A program made the translations under genes and the position numbers. A stretch of 64,000 nt of DNA from positions 30,636,879 through 30,700,878 of the forward strand of contig NC_084596.1 in the NCBI RefSeq assembly GCF_033807715.1. The letters are read 5' to 3'. Of the stretch, positions 12,574-38,770 are shown piece by piece. This DNA is from Cololabis saira. Lineage: Eukaryota > Chordata > Actinopteri > Beloniformes > Belonidae. The notes under the pieces are model-generated. The model saw nothing but the letters and a program-made list of their open reading frames with translations. It was not told the origin of the DNA and searched no databases. Every line of letters starts with the position of its first letter. The first letter of the stretch is position 1.

Positions 12574-13081
12574 TGTCATAGTCTAGTGAGGCCTCCTCCT
12601 CATTTCCTTGGTCCTGTTTCCCCTCCCCTTCTGTGTCTTGTCTGTCTCTCCCTTGGAGTGGCCAATATCCCCGATCACCAGCTACCAACCCGACGCACCT
12701 GCAACCAATCCACTCTTCAACTCAAGCAGTATATCTACCCCGGCTCTACATCCAGTCTTTGCCAGATTGTTGTTTTAGCTACGGTGGTAGTTACGTGCAG
12801 GCCTCTTTAAAGCGCACTCTTTGACCTGTCATTTTGTGAGTTTGTCTCTCTCCGTCCCTCCCGTTCCTTGTGTTCAGGACCACATCACCACCACGTGCCA
12901 GAAACCTGCCTGCTTGCTCAACCAACTACTCTCCAGCCAGCCCACATCGCTCTACCCTCTGCTTCAGCTCTGCCATTCCCTCCTCATCGGCCGTTTCCCA
13001 GATCCTTACTACTGTTCAATGAATCCTTCTGTTGGAATATCTTTGCGTCTGCTTTCGGGTCCATTGTGTAGTTCCCTGACA
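12574..13081 (+). mobile_element. Solo LTR of a Ty3/gypsy (sushi-like) element
   Basis: 508 bp starting TGTCATAG and ending CCCTGACA, flanked by a perfect 5-bp target duplication GCATA (12569-12573 and 13082-13086). It contains GCCAGATTGTT at 12761, matching the 11-nt transcript-start and self-primer motif of the full-length gypsy element (GCCAGATCGTT) at 10 of 11 positions, and TATATC starts 31 bases upstream (12730), again the same layout. No internal coding region remains, consistent with LTR-LTR recombination. Confidence 0.78.
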
Positions 13082-13086
13082 GCATA

Positions 13087-16000
13087 AAGCGGAAATCATA
13101 GTTTTTGTAATGTATCATTTGAAGTGGCTTTTTTTTACGCAAAGGGGACATAGCTACAGTGTATATATATAATATATTATAAAGATAATAAAAAGTACAG
13201 ATTGAACATGCATCAACAAGGCCAAAAGAGAGTATGTGAAAGTGCTAGTGTTTTGAGAGCATTTCATCCAGGGAAGTGATTAGGAGTGGACAAAAATCTG
13301 AAGGTGGGTTAAGAGTTTGCCAATTCTGCCAGCGCTCACTTCACCCAAAGGAAGTCCTGCAGCACTCGCTCCCTCTGCATCAAGGGACCAAGGATACCTC
13401 TGTACCTTCATGTATCCTGCAGCTGTCAGACATGCTCCAAGGTTTCTGTTGCATAGCTCCTCAACATGCTGTCAGCATCTGGATTGTGCCACATGAGCCT
13501 CAACAATAGCTATTTAATAACATACAGGAGACAGAGGTCAATGACAGGCGATCTGTATGTAAATTAGGGTACATTCACAAGAGCCAACTTGTACCATGTC
13601 ATGTACCACCACAACTGACCCTCCCGCCGATCCCGCTGCTGGCCTGCTTTCAGATTAGATTTTAAAGTGTGTATACTTTCATTTGGGACCAGAACAATGT
13701 TAATCAAAGCAGTTCATGTGGATAGGGTCCCTACAGACAACCAAAGGTCATTTTAACCATGTACATGTACAAGGACTGTTTGTGTCGGTATCCCTGCTCA
13801 GACACTGGAATCTTAAGTCCATACAAGCTTTCATCCGATGTCAGACAAACGGCAATCAATAGATTAAAAAACAGCGGAGTTCATGGCTTCTGCTTCCTGA
13901 TTATTTTGTTGTAAATATCTAATTACTAATCCAGCTGTATGGGAAGAGAAGTTATTAACTCTATTGCCATGAGGAAATGTCACATCTAAATGTTATGTAT
14001 CCATTGCACACCGCCTCCTCCACACACATGTGCAGCGATACCACATCCATGTAAACCTCTTCCAGAGACCAGGAGCGATTGAACGCACAACAAAGCACTC
14101 AGACTAGTCAAATGGGCCACATTTCAGTCGTCAATCATACTTGGGCATTGTATGGATTATCTGATGTGAGTGCATCGTCACATGTTACCGCAATGCTCTA
14201 ATTTGTCAAAATGATGGACATATTTCAATTATTCATTTGGCGTAACCTCTGGCTATGTGTCACAGTACAAATCCAAGCCATGGGTTCAAGAGGAATTTCT
14301 GTAGACCTGGTAGAGAGGATCATGCCGAGCTCCAGATTTGTTTACCCTCGCATGCCAGATGTGAGGCCCTATGTGGAAGTATGTTTTCAAAATTAAACAG
14401 ATGAACCATCTGTTTATCGCTGTTTATCATCGACTAGCATCAATCAGTCGGATCAACAAAGAGGTACCAGATGGCCCCGGGCTTTGGTTGTGTAGATTTA
14501 AATTGACTGGTGGGGAGTTTTGAATATTGACTTCATGTGACCAAAGCTGTGTTAATAAGTAACAGTTGACAAAGGGCTCCTCACAACTCACGGGAGTCTT
14601 TTGAGTCTTTTTACTGAACTAAACTAAGCTAAACTTCAACAAAGTGAATTGAACGGAGTACATAAATTAGAGTCGATAAGTTAACGTAGCCTTTGTTAGT
14701 GAAGTCATGGCAACCTTTGAGTACTTCTGCTTTCCTTTCAAAACATTTTAAAGCCCCAGAGATAACAGCACCTAAAATATATGAACTGCATGGGCTGATC
14801 TTCTATGGGCCATAATTGGAGTTCTTGTTTTGAATGTCACTGTGTGGGATGAAAAGAGAGAGACTCCATCTAGATAGTGCCAGACACAGCCGGCAGAAGT
14901 CTAGGTTCATTACAATTGGGGTTTTTTCTATTGCCAGACAGATGGTCCCTGAAAATCTTCTCTTTCAAATTTTGGACTCACAAAGGTACACGGGCCACAT
15001 GGGCTGTTGGCACTATTTTAGTCTAACAAGAACATACAAAGATGTTTGTCAAAAAAAGATGTTAGAACTTATCCTAATACATGACATCTAGATGGACTGA
15101 GAGGGAGTGAATGTCTATGTGCACACAAGCCTGTTTGTACAGTGTTGAGAAAGACATGAATGTGTGTGGTGGGACATAAAAGAGAGGTAAAATGCGTATA
15201 AGCATCATCTGATGTAACCTGTGCTTGTGTCAGCTTTTTTTCATGACATTTCACAACAGAGAAACTCCTCCTCAGCTTGATTCTAGGTTAAGATAAGTCA
15301 CATTGCCTTCAGGCAGCTGGTGAAATCCAGGAAAAACACATTTGTTTATACAGTTTTAGGCAATGATTCTCCATTGTGGATAATTATGAAATATACTCTG
15401 GCTTCCACTGAGGTACATTCACTGTTGTGCTGCTGAGTTTTTTTTGCAGGTGGTTATTTCGCAACATGAAAAAAACAAGTTACTTTAGTCTGCAAAGTCA
15501 CTACTTAAATACTTTCAGTCTATACAGCCTTGATTTAAAATTAAATCATAGTAGGATTATTTTCTAATTGTCGAAAAGAGACTTTAACCTAACAAGAATG
15601 CGGCGTACACACAAAGCAGCAGCCGAGAGGGGATCTCTCGAAGCTGTAAAAACAGGATAAGCAAAGTCCGTCAGCACCAGTAAAACAGCAACGCTTTTGA
15701 CAGGTTTGTTGAACTTAGCTATCCATGTGAACAGCAGTAATAGCGTACTTGAGGTATTCTGTCACACAATAGGATAATGACCCCAAGGGCAGCAATAAAT
15801 CTACATAACTGGTAAAGAAAATAAGCAAGGTGTTGTAATCGCTCAGCAAAACACTGCGGGTAAACAAACACGCTCAAACCTCAATGATATGGAGCACCAT
15901 TGTCAAGAAAAGTGGATCAAAATTTCAGTGTGAGACTGATAACATCAATGAGAAAATGAGTACATCCGTTTATTGCTGCTAGACAAGGTTTTAAAGGAAG

Positions 16001-17150
16001 CTGGATAATCGCATGTGTTGTGTCAGTTTGAACTGATGAGGCCAATATAGCCAACTGCAAGAGGCATTTCTTTTTGTTAAAATGGCATTTCCAGTCAGAT
16101 GATTAATATTAAAAGAATAGTCTTGTCATTCCTTGAGACTGTTAAGAACATATTTAACTATTTTTTACTAAGGCTGAAGGAAATAATGCCTTGATATTTC
16201 TGCCAGTCAGTCATATTTTCTGTTCACTTGCTAGTCGTGTGAATTCATCGCATCGCATGCATATTCTTCTGGAGACATGATTCTGGTGGTGTGGTTTTTG
16301 ATGGCCTTTGGATGAAGGATCAGCAGTTTGTTGTAGGCCTATGTTTTCAAAATTCATCTGATTCTTGAAAATTTTCCTGGCAAAACCCAATAGGCCTATG
16401 ACTTATTTTTTTTTAAATAAACTGTTCTTGAATTGCGGCTCGGTTTATGAGGTATTTACAGTGGCTTATTAATGACCAGACTATTTTTTTTATTAAGTTT
16501 TGACATATAAAATGCGTAGATTGTGTAAAAAGAACTGGACAAAACCCCTCAGATTTCACTCAAAGGTTTTCTTAGGAATGCTTTTAAAGCTTAGCTACTG
16601 TATAACCCCCTCATACTGTGGGGCGCCATGTTACAAATAGGCAGCTAACTCATTGCCCATTTACAAGTTAGCTATTTTAGCTTGGCTAGGTTAGCCTGTG
16701 TTCTTTTATGATGCTAATTAATGTTAATTTGTATTCATTCTGTTTAAATATGGCCAAACATCCTCATTTCAAATATGGCTACCGAAATAATATCTGAAAT
16801 GAGTTCTGCCAAAGCTGAAACGAGGACGAGCAGAGCTCAGCTGGGACCAACCATCGCTCAGCCGGACGTTCACACGTCTAGGTCTCTCGCAGTGCCTACA
16901 GCATTAGAAGTCAATGACTACAGACAGTCCAGCAGGTGGCCAGCAGCCTTCAAACGAGGACGAAAATAGCTGCTTTAGGCTGTTTGGCTTCGCCTTGGAA
17001 CCCCTTCCAGGAAACTGTAAAATTAACAGCAAAACAAGTCATATTAGCTGTCCTGTAAAAAGGACTTTGCTCGGTTAGGCCTTTATTTACAGTTCAGAAG
17101 TCAAGTCAAGACAGTACAATGTACATGAAGTGTTGACAGCTAGCCATTTA
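13087..17150. other. Intergenic, no gene seen
   Basis: No feature is supported. Segments at about 13670-13760 share short words with 30216-30240 and, inverted, with 30740-30775 (GGTCCC and AAAGT..ATAC blocks), suggesting an old unclassified repeat. Open frames lack motifs. Confidence 0.5.
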
Positions 17151-17160
17151 CTATTCAATT

Positions 17161-17476
17161 TATGGAGCCTATCCCAGCTAACTTCAGGCAAGAGGCAGGG
17201 CGACACCCTGGACAGGTCGCCAGTCTATCACAGGACAACATAGACAACCAGGCATACTCACACTCACACCTATTGGCAATTTAGAATCACCAATTAACCT
17301 ACTATGCATGTTTTTGGACTGTGGGAGGAAGCCGGAGTACCCAGAGTGAACCCACGCAAGTATGGGGAGAACATGCAAACTCCACACAGAAAGACTCCCG
17401 CCGGGCCAGGGAGTCGAAACCAGGAACCTTCTTGCTATGAGGCAACAGTGCTAACCACCAAGCCACCGTGCTGCCC
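17161..17476 (-). mobile_element. tRNA-headed SINE-like repeat with 10-bp target duplication
   Basis: On the minus strand it begins GGGCAGCACGGTGGCTTGG, resembling a pol III A box, followed by a B-box-like TTTCGACTCC about 45 bases later. A conserved body follows (TGTGTGGAGTTTGCATGTTC, CAGTCCAAAAACATGC, GACCTGTCCAGGGTG) ending AGCTGGGATAGGCTCC. The flanks CTATTCAATT (17151-17160 and 17477-17486) are identical, indicating insertion by target-primed reverse transcription. It belongs to the very common fish family with the GGCAGCACGGTGG head. Confidence 0.75.
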
Positions 17477-17486
17477 CTATTCAATT

Positions 17487-17545
17487 AGTTTCAATTCAAT
17501 ATACTTTATTGTCCCACTTGGGGAAATTTGTCTTGGACTCCAGTA
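17487..17545 (-). mobile_element. 3' end of an L2-like LINE or dependent SINE
   Basis: On the minus strand it reads AAATTTCCCCAAGTGGGACA followed by ATAAAGTATATTGAATTGAA, the usual AATAAAGT-type end with an ATTGA tail seen on fish LINEs. Only the last 60 or so bases are present. It directly abuts the target duplication of the neighbouring SINE. Confidence 0.5.
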
Positions 17546-17734
17546 ATTTATACTCTTTTCAACCAGTGTGGAAACTATGCCTGCTGTTAATCAAAAGACC
17601 ACATCCCTAATTATACATATATACAAAAAAATAAATAAATAAATTGTCATGGATGTGAAGTGTAGCTATGAAGACCAAAACCATTATTTGAACCAGGCTG
17701 TAAATTTGTTTATTTCTGCTGCAAAGTTAGGGCT

Positions 17735-17905
17735 CAGTGGACGGCTGCCATTCATTTTCTATGAAAGCGCGCTGCGAGAGGCGTCGGGAGCAGCGAGTCC
17801 AGAGTGTCAATTTGAAGTTGAAAAATCTCAACTTTATGCAAATGAGCAGCGGCGATGCCGAGGCAGTGTCCAATCACATACCGGGATTCCCGAAGCAAGA
17901 AGCCT
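17735..17905 (+). repeat. GC-rich dispersed repeat candidate
   Basis: A GC-rich block (TGCCATTCATTTTCTATGAA, AGCGCGCTGCGAGAGGCG, ATGCAAATGAGCAGCGGCG) in AT-rich surroundings, recalling a common fish DNA-transposon-derived repeat. No terminal repeats were found, and overlapping open frames look incidental. Confidence 0.4.
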
Positions 17906-19388
17906 CAATGCAGATTGTACTTTCATGTACACACAAACGTACACTCATTCACATGCGTACATGAGCATAGCTGTGCACTAACAAACTTATTTTATCAGGA
18001 ATTAATATATTTCATCCAGCAAACTGACATTTTTGCTGATTTGACTGCCTTTTTACCTGAACTCTGCTCATGTGAAACACGTAACTGATGGTTGAGGGGC
18101 TGTATGGTCTGAACGATTTTATTTGCTACATCGATCCAACGCAAAATAATTAAAAACCGTGCTTATTAATCACAAAACACAGTTTAAACAATATGACCAA
18201 ATCCGCTACGACCTGGTGTGTCAGTGTTCACCGCAGACAGACTGCCACATTCATCGGGACCGACGGTTCACCGACGGTTGCTGCTGATCCGCGGACCAAC
18301 CTTGTTAAAGAGAGCATCAAACTCACTCTTATCTATGGGAAAATAATGCTAAAATATAAAGAAGGCTTCCCAGAGTGTGATCCATGGTGAAATAGGAAAC
18401 TGAAGATGTGCAGTGAACCTGCTTCCTGGTTGGCATCAAACTATAAAAGGGTGATGTAGCCTGTTGGTAAACCCTTCAAAGAAAGAGGGTCCATTTTGGT
18501 TTCCACAATCTTTCTACATTAAGTCTCTGACAACAAATACTCATCAGGTTGTAAGTTTTCTTTTTCAAGGCAACTCTGCCCTAAAGAATATCTTGCTTTA
18601 TTATCTATTTTAAAAACCATCATGTAATGAAGAAGACTTTAGATTACATATTGAAACCACAAACCCACAAGGGAAATGTTTACTAAGGTCACAGATCAAG
18701 AGAGAGTTTCAATACTTGTCTAACAGACATTACAATCAGATGTCGTTTTTACAACCAAAACTGTTGCCCCCTGGTGGACATTTGAGAAAATGCACTTCCA
18801 CAGTTGCTCTACTTTTCAAGCCAGAGTGTGTCCATTTGTCACATGCAGCTCCTCTATCTCTAGAATACTAAAGAAAATGCATTTGAAAAACCTTTTCTTT
18901 TTCTTTTTAAATACTGAGCAATAGTGTCTCCTCAGTAATTTACTCTTTTCAACCAATGGGGAAACAAATATTAAACATATCCAGTATACAAAAAAAAACC
19001 CAACAACAAATAAAGAGAGACAGACATCTATTCTAGAGAAATACGTTCAAATGTTAACTCAGAATTTACATTTACTACTCAGTCATTTTCAAAAGTATGT
19101 TTCAGTTTTCAATTAAATTGAAATTGTATTGTTTTCTGAATTTTACCGATTCAGGCAAATATATTGAATCAAAACTTATAATACAGACTTGATGTGGCAC
19201 AATATATTTTCAAAGTGCAGTTTCAGTTTAATATCTGCATTCATTGTCTTCCAGTAACAGTCCATTCTCAAATCAGATTGTTCTTCAACACAAACTTAAA
19301 CTGCATGAACTCATGGTAAATGTGTATGGTTGTACCCAGAGCTCTTGATCCATAATAAACTCACTTTTAGCACATTTTAAGGTCAGAA
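17906..19388. other. 3' flank and probable 3' UTR of kiss1r
   Basis: Downstream of the kiss1r stop in the minus direction. ATTAAA near 19225 and AATAAA near 18597 (minus strand) are candidate poly(A) signals; neither can be confirmed. A short block at 18932-18960 repeats one at 17541-17570 (CAGTAATTTA, CTCTTTTCAACCA). Confidence 0.45.
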
Positions 19389-33351
<13,963 letters not shown>

Positions 33352-35377
33352 CGTGTCAGGGCAGAGGGGGCTGCAAGCGAGGGAGTTGAGGGACTACAGT
33401 ACGTGAGGAGAGCAGGTGGTGTGAGAAACAGAGCCAGAGATGACAGGAGAGAGAGTGTTCAGTATGCGTGCACACGGTGCCACCTGTCCTCCGGCAGAGA
33501 GGAGAAGAGAGAGCGACTTATAGTGGAGAAAAGGAAAAACAATAAAGCGCAACAGAGAAAATGTGGCAAGAAAGATGCATGAAAATAAAGGAAAGGGCAG
33601 CAGTGAGTGGTGCAGACTGCAGAAAGAGTTGAAAATAGGTGAATAGAGGAATGAAAGAAAGCAATGAGAAAGGGAAAAGTTTGCTATGAGTTAAAAGAAA
33701 ATGAAGAAACAGAGGCAGGAAATTGAGTATCTGATTGAAAGTATTGATTTCACTAGAGCCCACATTAAGAAGATAATGAAGAGATATGTAATGTCTTCGT
33801 GTGGATAGGACACAGAAGAGTAGAGCAAGCAGAGTGACAATTGCATCCTGATGCCTCCACATCACCCATGCAAACCTTAAATCATTTTTCCATTTCTGAA
33901 TTAAGAGACAAGAAAACATCCGGAAGCGAACAGGAAGCGAAGTACACTGAGTAGCAGAAATAAGTTTTCTATGAGCATACAAGGAGGAGTAAATAAATAA
34001 ATCCACACTTTGATTTGTTTTCACCTCTCTTTGTTCCACTGGGGTTCTTTCCAATAAGATCCAAGCGTTTTTCCATTCAGGGATTTTGCTTTGATCTGAA
34101 GACTAACTTGATAATTCAGAAAAGATGAAGGTTCGTGTTGTAAGCAGGCTTCGCTCTGTAGCCTTAAAAAACAAGGCAAAAGAGTTGTTTTATTAAAAAA
34201 ATAAAACAAGCAAGCAAAAAAACCTCAAGCATCATCTGTTGTTCATCCTTCAAGCAGAGCTGAGTCCATTTTATTTGAGCTTCAATAGAAACGGCAAAGA
34301 GAGGAGTGGAGGAGATGCTGGCGGCTTTATAGAGTGCGCAAGAGCAAGGACACACAGGCGCCTTAGCAAGGATACACACACACACACACACACACGCACA
34401 CAAAAATGCACGGAGATCTGGTGCAAGTGGGATACCACATGACTTTGGGATAAAGACGCTTGCATTTGGGTTTCCTAGCAACATTATCTCTATCTTTTGG
34501 GAAAATTTACCTAAGAAAAATTGGGAGAAATAAAATCCTTCAACCTGCACTTGTTATTCTCCTCCACGAGGAATTGTAGAATAATTTGCATGCACACACC
34601 GTTGATAGCATTCTTCTACACCAAAAAATAAAATAAATAAATCTGTATGTATTATATACGAGTATATTCTCAAAAATACCAGTATAAATAGCAGAACTCG
34701 AACTAAAAATTGGATTTACTTGTATTAAAAAAAATACTGAAGAATCATGTTTTAGCTGTACTATAAGTGATATCTTTATTTGTGTGTTTTGTATAATATA
34801 AAAACTTAATAAAGTAAAAATAAAAACAAACATATTTCATTATAGATAATATATTTTATCTCAACCACAGAAAGACATTTCAACCAAGAAAAAGAAAAAG
34901 ACTGATGTAAACAAATGTTCTGTCAGTCAGCCCAGGATACTGTATGCTGCCAAATGTAGCTATTGTTCCCGGAGGCAAAAAGTATATCTCCACAAAGCTA
35001 TTGGGACGCTGCATGAAGTTAATTATTATCCAGGATCAGGAAGAAAGTCAAGTCAAAACCCATAATTCATTTCTGTAGCACATTTTAAAAAGCTTCAAAC
35101 AAACTATAAGAATATAAACTCAGCAATGACTAAAATTAGAAATAAGATATTAGATAAAATAAAAATGTGCAAAAAAGCAATGAAAGACGAAATGTTCTGC
35201 TCAAGCAGGAGTGGAAAATTAGAGGTCAAAATGTTAACAATAGTAATAATGAGCAGGCATCTGATCACCACTCTCAGCCAAGCCAGAGTTTCCCTGGATT
35301 TGACTATGATTTCCAGGGGACAGTACGGCCGTATGCAGAAGGAACTGCCTCTGGATGGTATAGGATAGGCATAAAAC
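33352..35377. other. 5' flank of kiss1r
   Basis: This stretch must contain the kiss1r 5' UTR and promoter. I see a short (CA)n at 34374-34402 but no unambiguous TATA box or CpG island, so the transcription start is not placed. Open frames here are low-complexity shadows. Confidence 0.5.
34374..34402. repeat. Short (CA)n microsatellite
   Basis: About 14 CA units with one CG step, about 1 kb upstream of the kiss1r start codon. Confidence 0.9.
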
Positions 35378-35558
35378 CCATCCATCCATCCATCCATCCA
35401 TCCATCCATCCATCCATCCATCCATCCATCCATCCATCCATCCATCCATCCATCCATCCATCCATCCATCCATCCATCCATCCATCCATCCATCCATCCA
35501 TCCATCCATCCATCCATCCATCCATCCATCCATCCATCCATCCATCCATCCATCCATC
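35378..35558 (-). repeat. (CCAT)n array grown from a repeat tail
   Basis: About 45 tandem CCAT units (181 bp), uninterrupted. On the minus strand it follows AAAACGGGTATAGAAGATGG, the standard 3' end of the fish repeat that also ends at 40917 in (ATGG)n, so the array is probably an expanded tail. Repetitive open frames on both strands (Asp-Gly-Trp-Met, His-Pro-Ser-Ile) are artefacts because 4-bp units read through all frames. Confidence 0.92.
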
Positions 35559-35624
35559 TTCTATACCCGTTTTGTTGTGTGCAGGGTAATAGTGGGGGCA
35601 TAAAACAACCAAAGAAAAGACAGA

Positions 35625-36030
35625 TGTGATTTAGGTTTAGCGACAACCAAAATGGCATGCAGCGGAATAAGGACACTGGTGAATGACTGTTGTTGGTTTT
35701 GCAGTGAAACCATTTAAATTCAAAGTTATTGTGAGTAATTCTGCAGCCGCCTTGATTATTTTCAATAGTGGCTTTAGTACACAGTTGTATGAGTCATTCA
35801 TCTCAGCCAGCATGTCCATGTGGGCCCCATCTGGATTAAAAGTGAGTGCAGAGTGAGCTTGAACTTGAAATGGGCAAACGGCATGAGTCCTTTATGGTGT
35901 CACTATTATGGGACCCATAGATTTTGAATAGTGAATCTAGGATCTTCCAGAAAGCATCATCTTATAAATCCTGAGCCCCACCTTGTTGCCACTGGTTCTG
36001 TACCAGTGGAAATGGTTGTGACTGGATACC
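35625..36030 (+). repeat. Unclassified dispersed repeat, copy 2
   Basis: Matches copy 1 (1430-1900) through most of its length, including ATGGCATGCAG, GTGAATGACTGTTGTTGG, TGTATGAGTCATTC and GTGGGCCCCATCTGGATTAA. No ends, tail or terminal repeats were identified. Confidence 0.7.
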
Positions 36031-36101
36031 AGACGTATTTTTACAAAACAGAATTTTCACTCAGTGAACAGGTATAGCTGGCTAGACAAGCCAGCCTATT
36101 A

Positions 36102-37409
36102 CAGTTATTTCTGAATGCTTAGGCGCTAATCATGTTCTTGTAGCACAATTTCTAAAACTATTAATACATATAGCAAAACCACTCACTGAGTTAGCCAAAC
36201 TAAAAGCACAAATACTGCTTTGCACTCAGTTTGTAATTTTGTAACACACACTTTTCAAAACTGTAGGCACAATTCGCTGCTTACACTCAATTGCCAAATT
36301 TCCAAAACACTCCTAGCAAAATTATACACATGTATGGCTATTATTTACACTATTTCGCCAACTGTTTGGCACACTTTCACATGTGAAAACAATTTTAGAG
36401 AATTAGTTCACTTTGCAATCAGCCTAAGCACTATAAATAAGCCACAGGTAAGCTGTCTGTGTGGAGTACAATGGAAGGAGCAAGAAGAGTAAGAATCAGA
36501 GGAGGCAGAGGAAGAAGACGTGGAGGTGAAGAAGCGAGAGGTTTAGAGGAAGTTAGAGGAAGAGGACAAGGAGGAGAAAGAGGAGGACGAGGAGGGGGAA
36601 GAAGATGGGCCAGAGCAGACCCGATATGTCATCATATGGGACAATGTTAGTTTCCATAGGGCGGCTTTGGTCCGCAACTGGTTTACCGATCCCACTCTTC
36701 ATGGCACTCAACCTCCCCCGATACTCTCCATTCTTACTGTAAATCCGATTGAAGAGTTCTTTTCTGTCTGGCGCTGGAAAGCCCACGACCGCCTTCCCCA
36801 TCAACACGCAGCCCTTTTACAAGCAATGGAGGAGGCATGTGGAGATATTGAGCAGGCATCATGTCAGGCCTGGATACGGCATGCAAGGAGGTATTTTCCC
36901 CAGTGCCTTGGACTGGAGGACATCGCATGTGATGTGGATGAGATTTTGTGGCCGGACCCAGAGAGACGGCATGATGTAGGCTGATTGTCTTTTTTTTGTG
37001 AATGTATTATTTTGTGTTCTGTGCTGTCTTTGTTTTGACGAGTGTGAATAAACACCAATACTTGAAGTTTGGATCCCTGTGTGTTTACAGAACTATGACA
37101 AAAGTATGACCTCAAACTGACCTAGCCACCTTGTGCACAGAGAAAGAAAAAAGCCAGATGTGTTTTGTATTCATACCATTAGTGTGTAGTTGGCACATTA
37201 TGTGCTTAGTAAATGATGGCATGTGTTTACTGTCTGATATGAAAACACCATTTTTACCTAGGTGTGAAGAGTTAATCAAGCTGTGTTTGCTTTTGCAAGA
37301 CAACTATAACGTTTTGATAATTTGGTGAAAGGTTTTCTCATTTGTGTGTAGAGTTTAGCAAAAATAGCCAATGTTGCAAAAAATGTCCTTAAGCATTCAG
37401 AAAAAACTG
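36102..37409 (+). mobile_element. Tc1/mariner-like (IS630-type) element, internally deleted
   Basis: Flanked by TA (36100-36101 and 37410-37411). Terminal inverted repeats start CAGTTATTTCTGAATGCTTA at the left; at the right, read inward, CAGTTTTTTCTGAATGCTTA. The 1308-bp body keeps the start and the C-terminal end of a transposase but has lost the DNA-binding domain and the first catalytic Asp. TA duplication and the WDN...NPIEE signature fit the IS630-Tc1-mariner superfamily. Confidence 0.88.
36471..36986 (+). pseudogene. Broken DDE transposase of the Tc1/mariner-like element
   Basis: A start at 36471 gives MEGARRVRIRGGRGRRRGGE, an Arg/Gly-rich leader. Around 36600 the leader runs into a different frame with VIIWDNVSFHRAALVRNWF (36637-36693), which contains the second catalytic Asp. 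Two compensating frameshifts disrupt the following NLPPYSPFLNP-type region, after which NPIEEFFSVWRWKAHDR (about 36740) supplies the last catalytic acid. The C-terminus HARRYFPQCLGLEDIACDVD ends at 36984. Lacking the HTH domain and first Asp, it cannot be active. Confidence 0.8.
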
Positions 37410-37411
37410 TA

Positions 37412-38131
37412 TTATAACATCCCTCTACCAAAAAGGCTATGTCACTGGTTTTTCTGGGCGTGGATTGAAGTATTCTAAAGAACATTTGCTTTATAGACCT
37501 CAGTGTTCTGTGCAGAGTGTTACAACTTAAACAAGAAAGAAGACGACGAACAAGAATAATTCCTCTCTCTCATAGTACTCAGCCACCGAGGTATTGTTTG
37601 TTTTTCAATTTTTGCAAAAGCAGTTTTTGTCAATTGTCTTCATTTTGTCTAAGCTAATTATTATCTTGTCTGTGCCTTTATGAATCTGACCAAGCTGGAT
37701 TCAGTAAATCCATCTCTCAAGTTGTCTCACTCACTTGTGCCTGTCGTACATGGAGGAATTATATTCTTTATGTGATCCAGACAAAATTATCCAGTGTGAA
37801 AGCCAAAATAATGCTATTTTCACACATGAACAACCCATATTGTTGTATATCGAGGGATCGGATAAGTTGTTACTACATCCAGCACCCAAAACTGATCCCT
37901 GAAAGGAAGGCAGACGGGTTGGTGCATGATGCAAAAATTATGCTGTGGAAAATTCAATACTTTATTAACAGCCGACTAAGAATAGAGAGGAACTCCATCA
38001 ATTCATTTGTAAAACAAATTTTGTGTCGATATCAGTACTAAAAGTGTTTGGTTGGAAGTGAAATATGATTGAAAGGGGGAAATGAAATATGTACTCAAGA
38101 GAAAAAGAATACAAAGCAACAAACAGCATTA
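37412..38131. other. Intergenic, nothing recognised
   Basis: AT-rich spacer between the Tc1/mariner-like element and the next MITE; no gene or repeat boundary is supported. Confidence 0.55.
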
Positions 38132-38139
38132 CTCACAGC

Positions 38140-38213
38140 TAGAGGTGGGTGCAATTCATCGATGTGTCGATGCATCGCGATGCGTCACGTGACGATTAAG
38201 AATCGATTATTAT

Positions 38214-38253
<40 letters not shown>

Positions 38254-38770
38254 TTATCCTATCCAGATTCCAGACTGAATAAGCTGCTGAATCAATTCAT
38301 TTTCAAGAATGCACATTTCTTATTGTTCACTTGAAATATGGCAGATATGTTTACACTAAGTTCATATCTGGTTTACTTGAATTAATGAACTCATTAAATC
38401 CAGGGCTTGACCGTTTTCAGTGTTTTCCGCCAATAGAGGGCGCTCTCATGCAAGTGCAGCTTTCCCTGGTCAAAGTTAAGTAAGTCAAAGAGCAAATGTT
38501 TACATAGTCATAAAATAAATTATTTTGTGTCTTTGAAAAATACATGTCAAATGTTCTGAGTTAATTGATTGGCTATTTATTTACAAATGTAGCCACAGAT
38601 GAAGACAAAATCAATCTTGTATGGAAAAAAGCATTAAAAATCACAATAATCGAAGAATCGTGGCACCAATAATCGAATCGAATCGACAATCGTTATAATC
38701 GAAGAATCGAAGAATCGAAGCTCCAATAATCGGAATCGAATCGTGAGGTACCCTTGTTTGCACACCCCTA
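38140..38770. mobile_element. hAT-type MITE with perfect 8-bp target duplication
   Basis: Ends TAGAGGTGGGTGCAA and TTTGCACACCCCTA form an imperfect inverted repeat, flanked by CTCACAGC on both sides (38132-38139 and 38771-38778). It contains a poly-T run (about 38218-38250), an inner GATGCATCGCGATGCGTCACG segment, and repeated AATCGAAGAATCGA words at 38640-38730. No transposase is encoded. The 8-bp duplication places it in the hAT superfamily. Confidence 0.87.

Noticed and set aside
35104..35676. 190-residue frame with 17 or so Asp-Gly-Trp-Met repeats
   Set aside because: A 4-bp repeat reads open in all frames; it lies in a retroelement tail expansion and has no conserved flanks.
36471..36650. 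RGG-rich host RNA-binding protein
   Set aside because: It lies within the terminal repeats of a Tc1/mariner-like element, directly before its transposase remnant.
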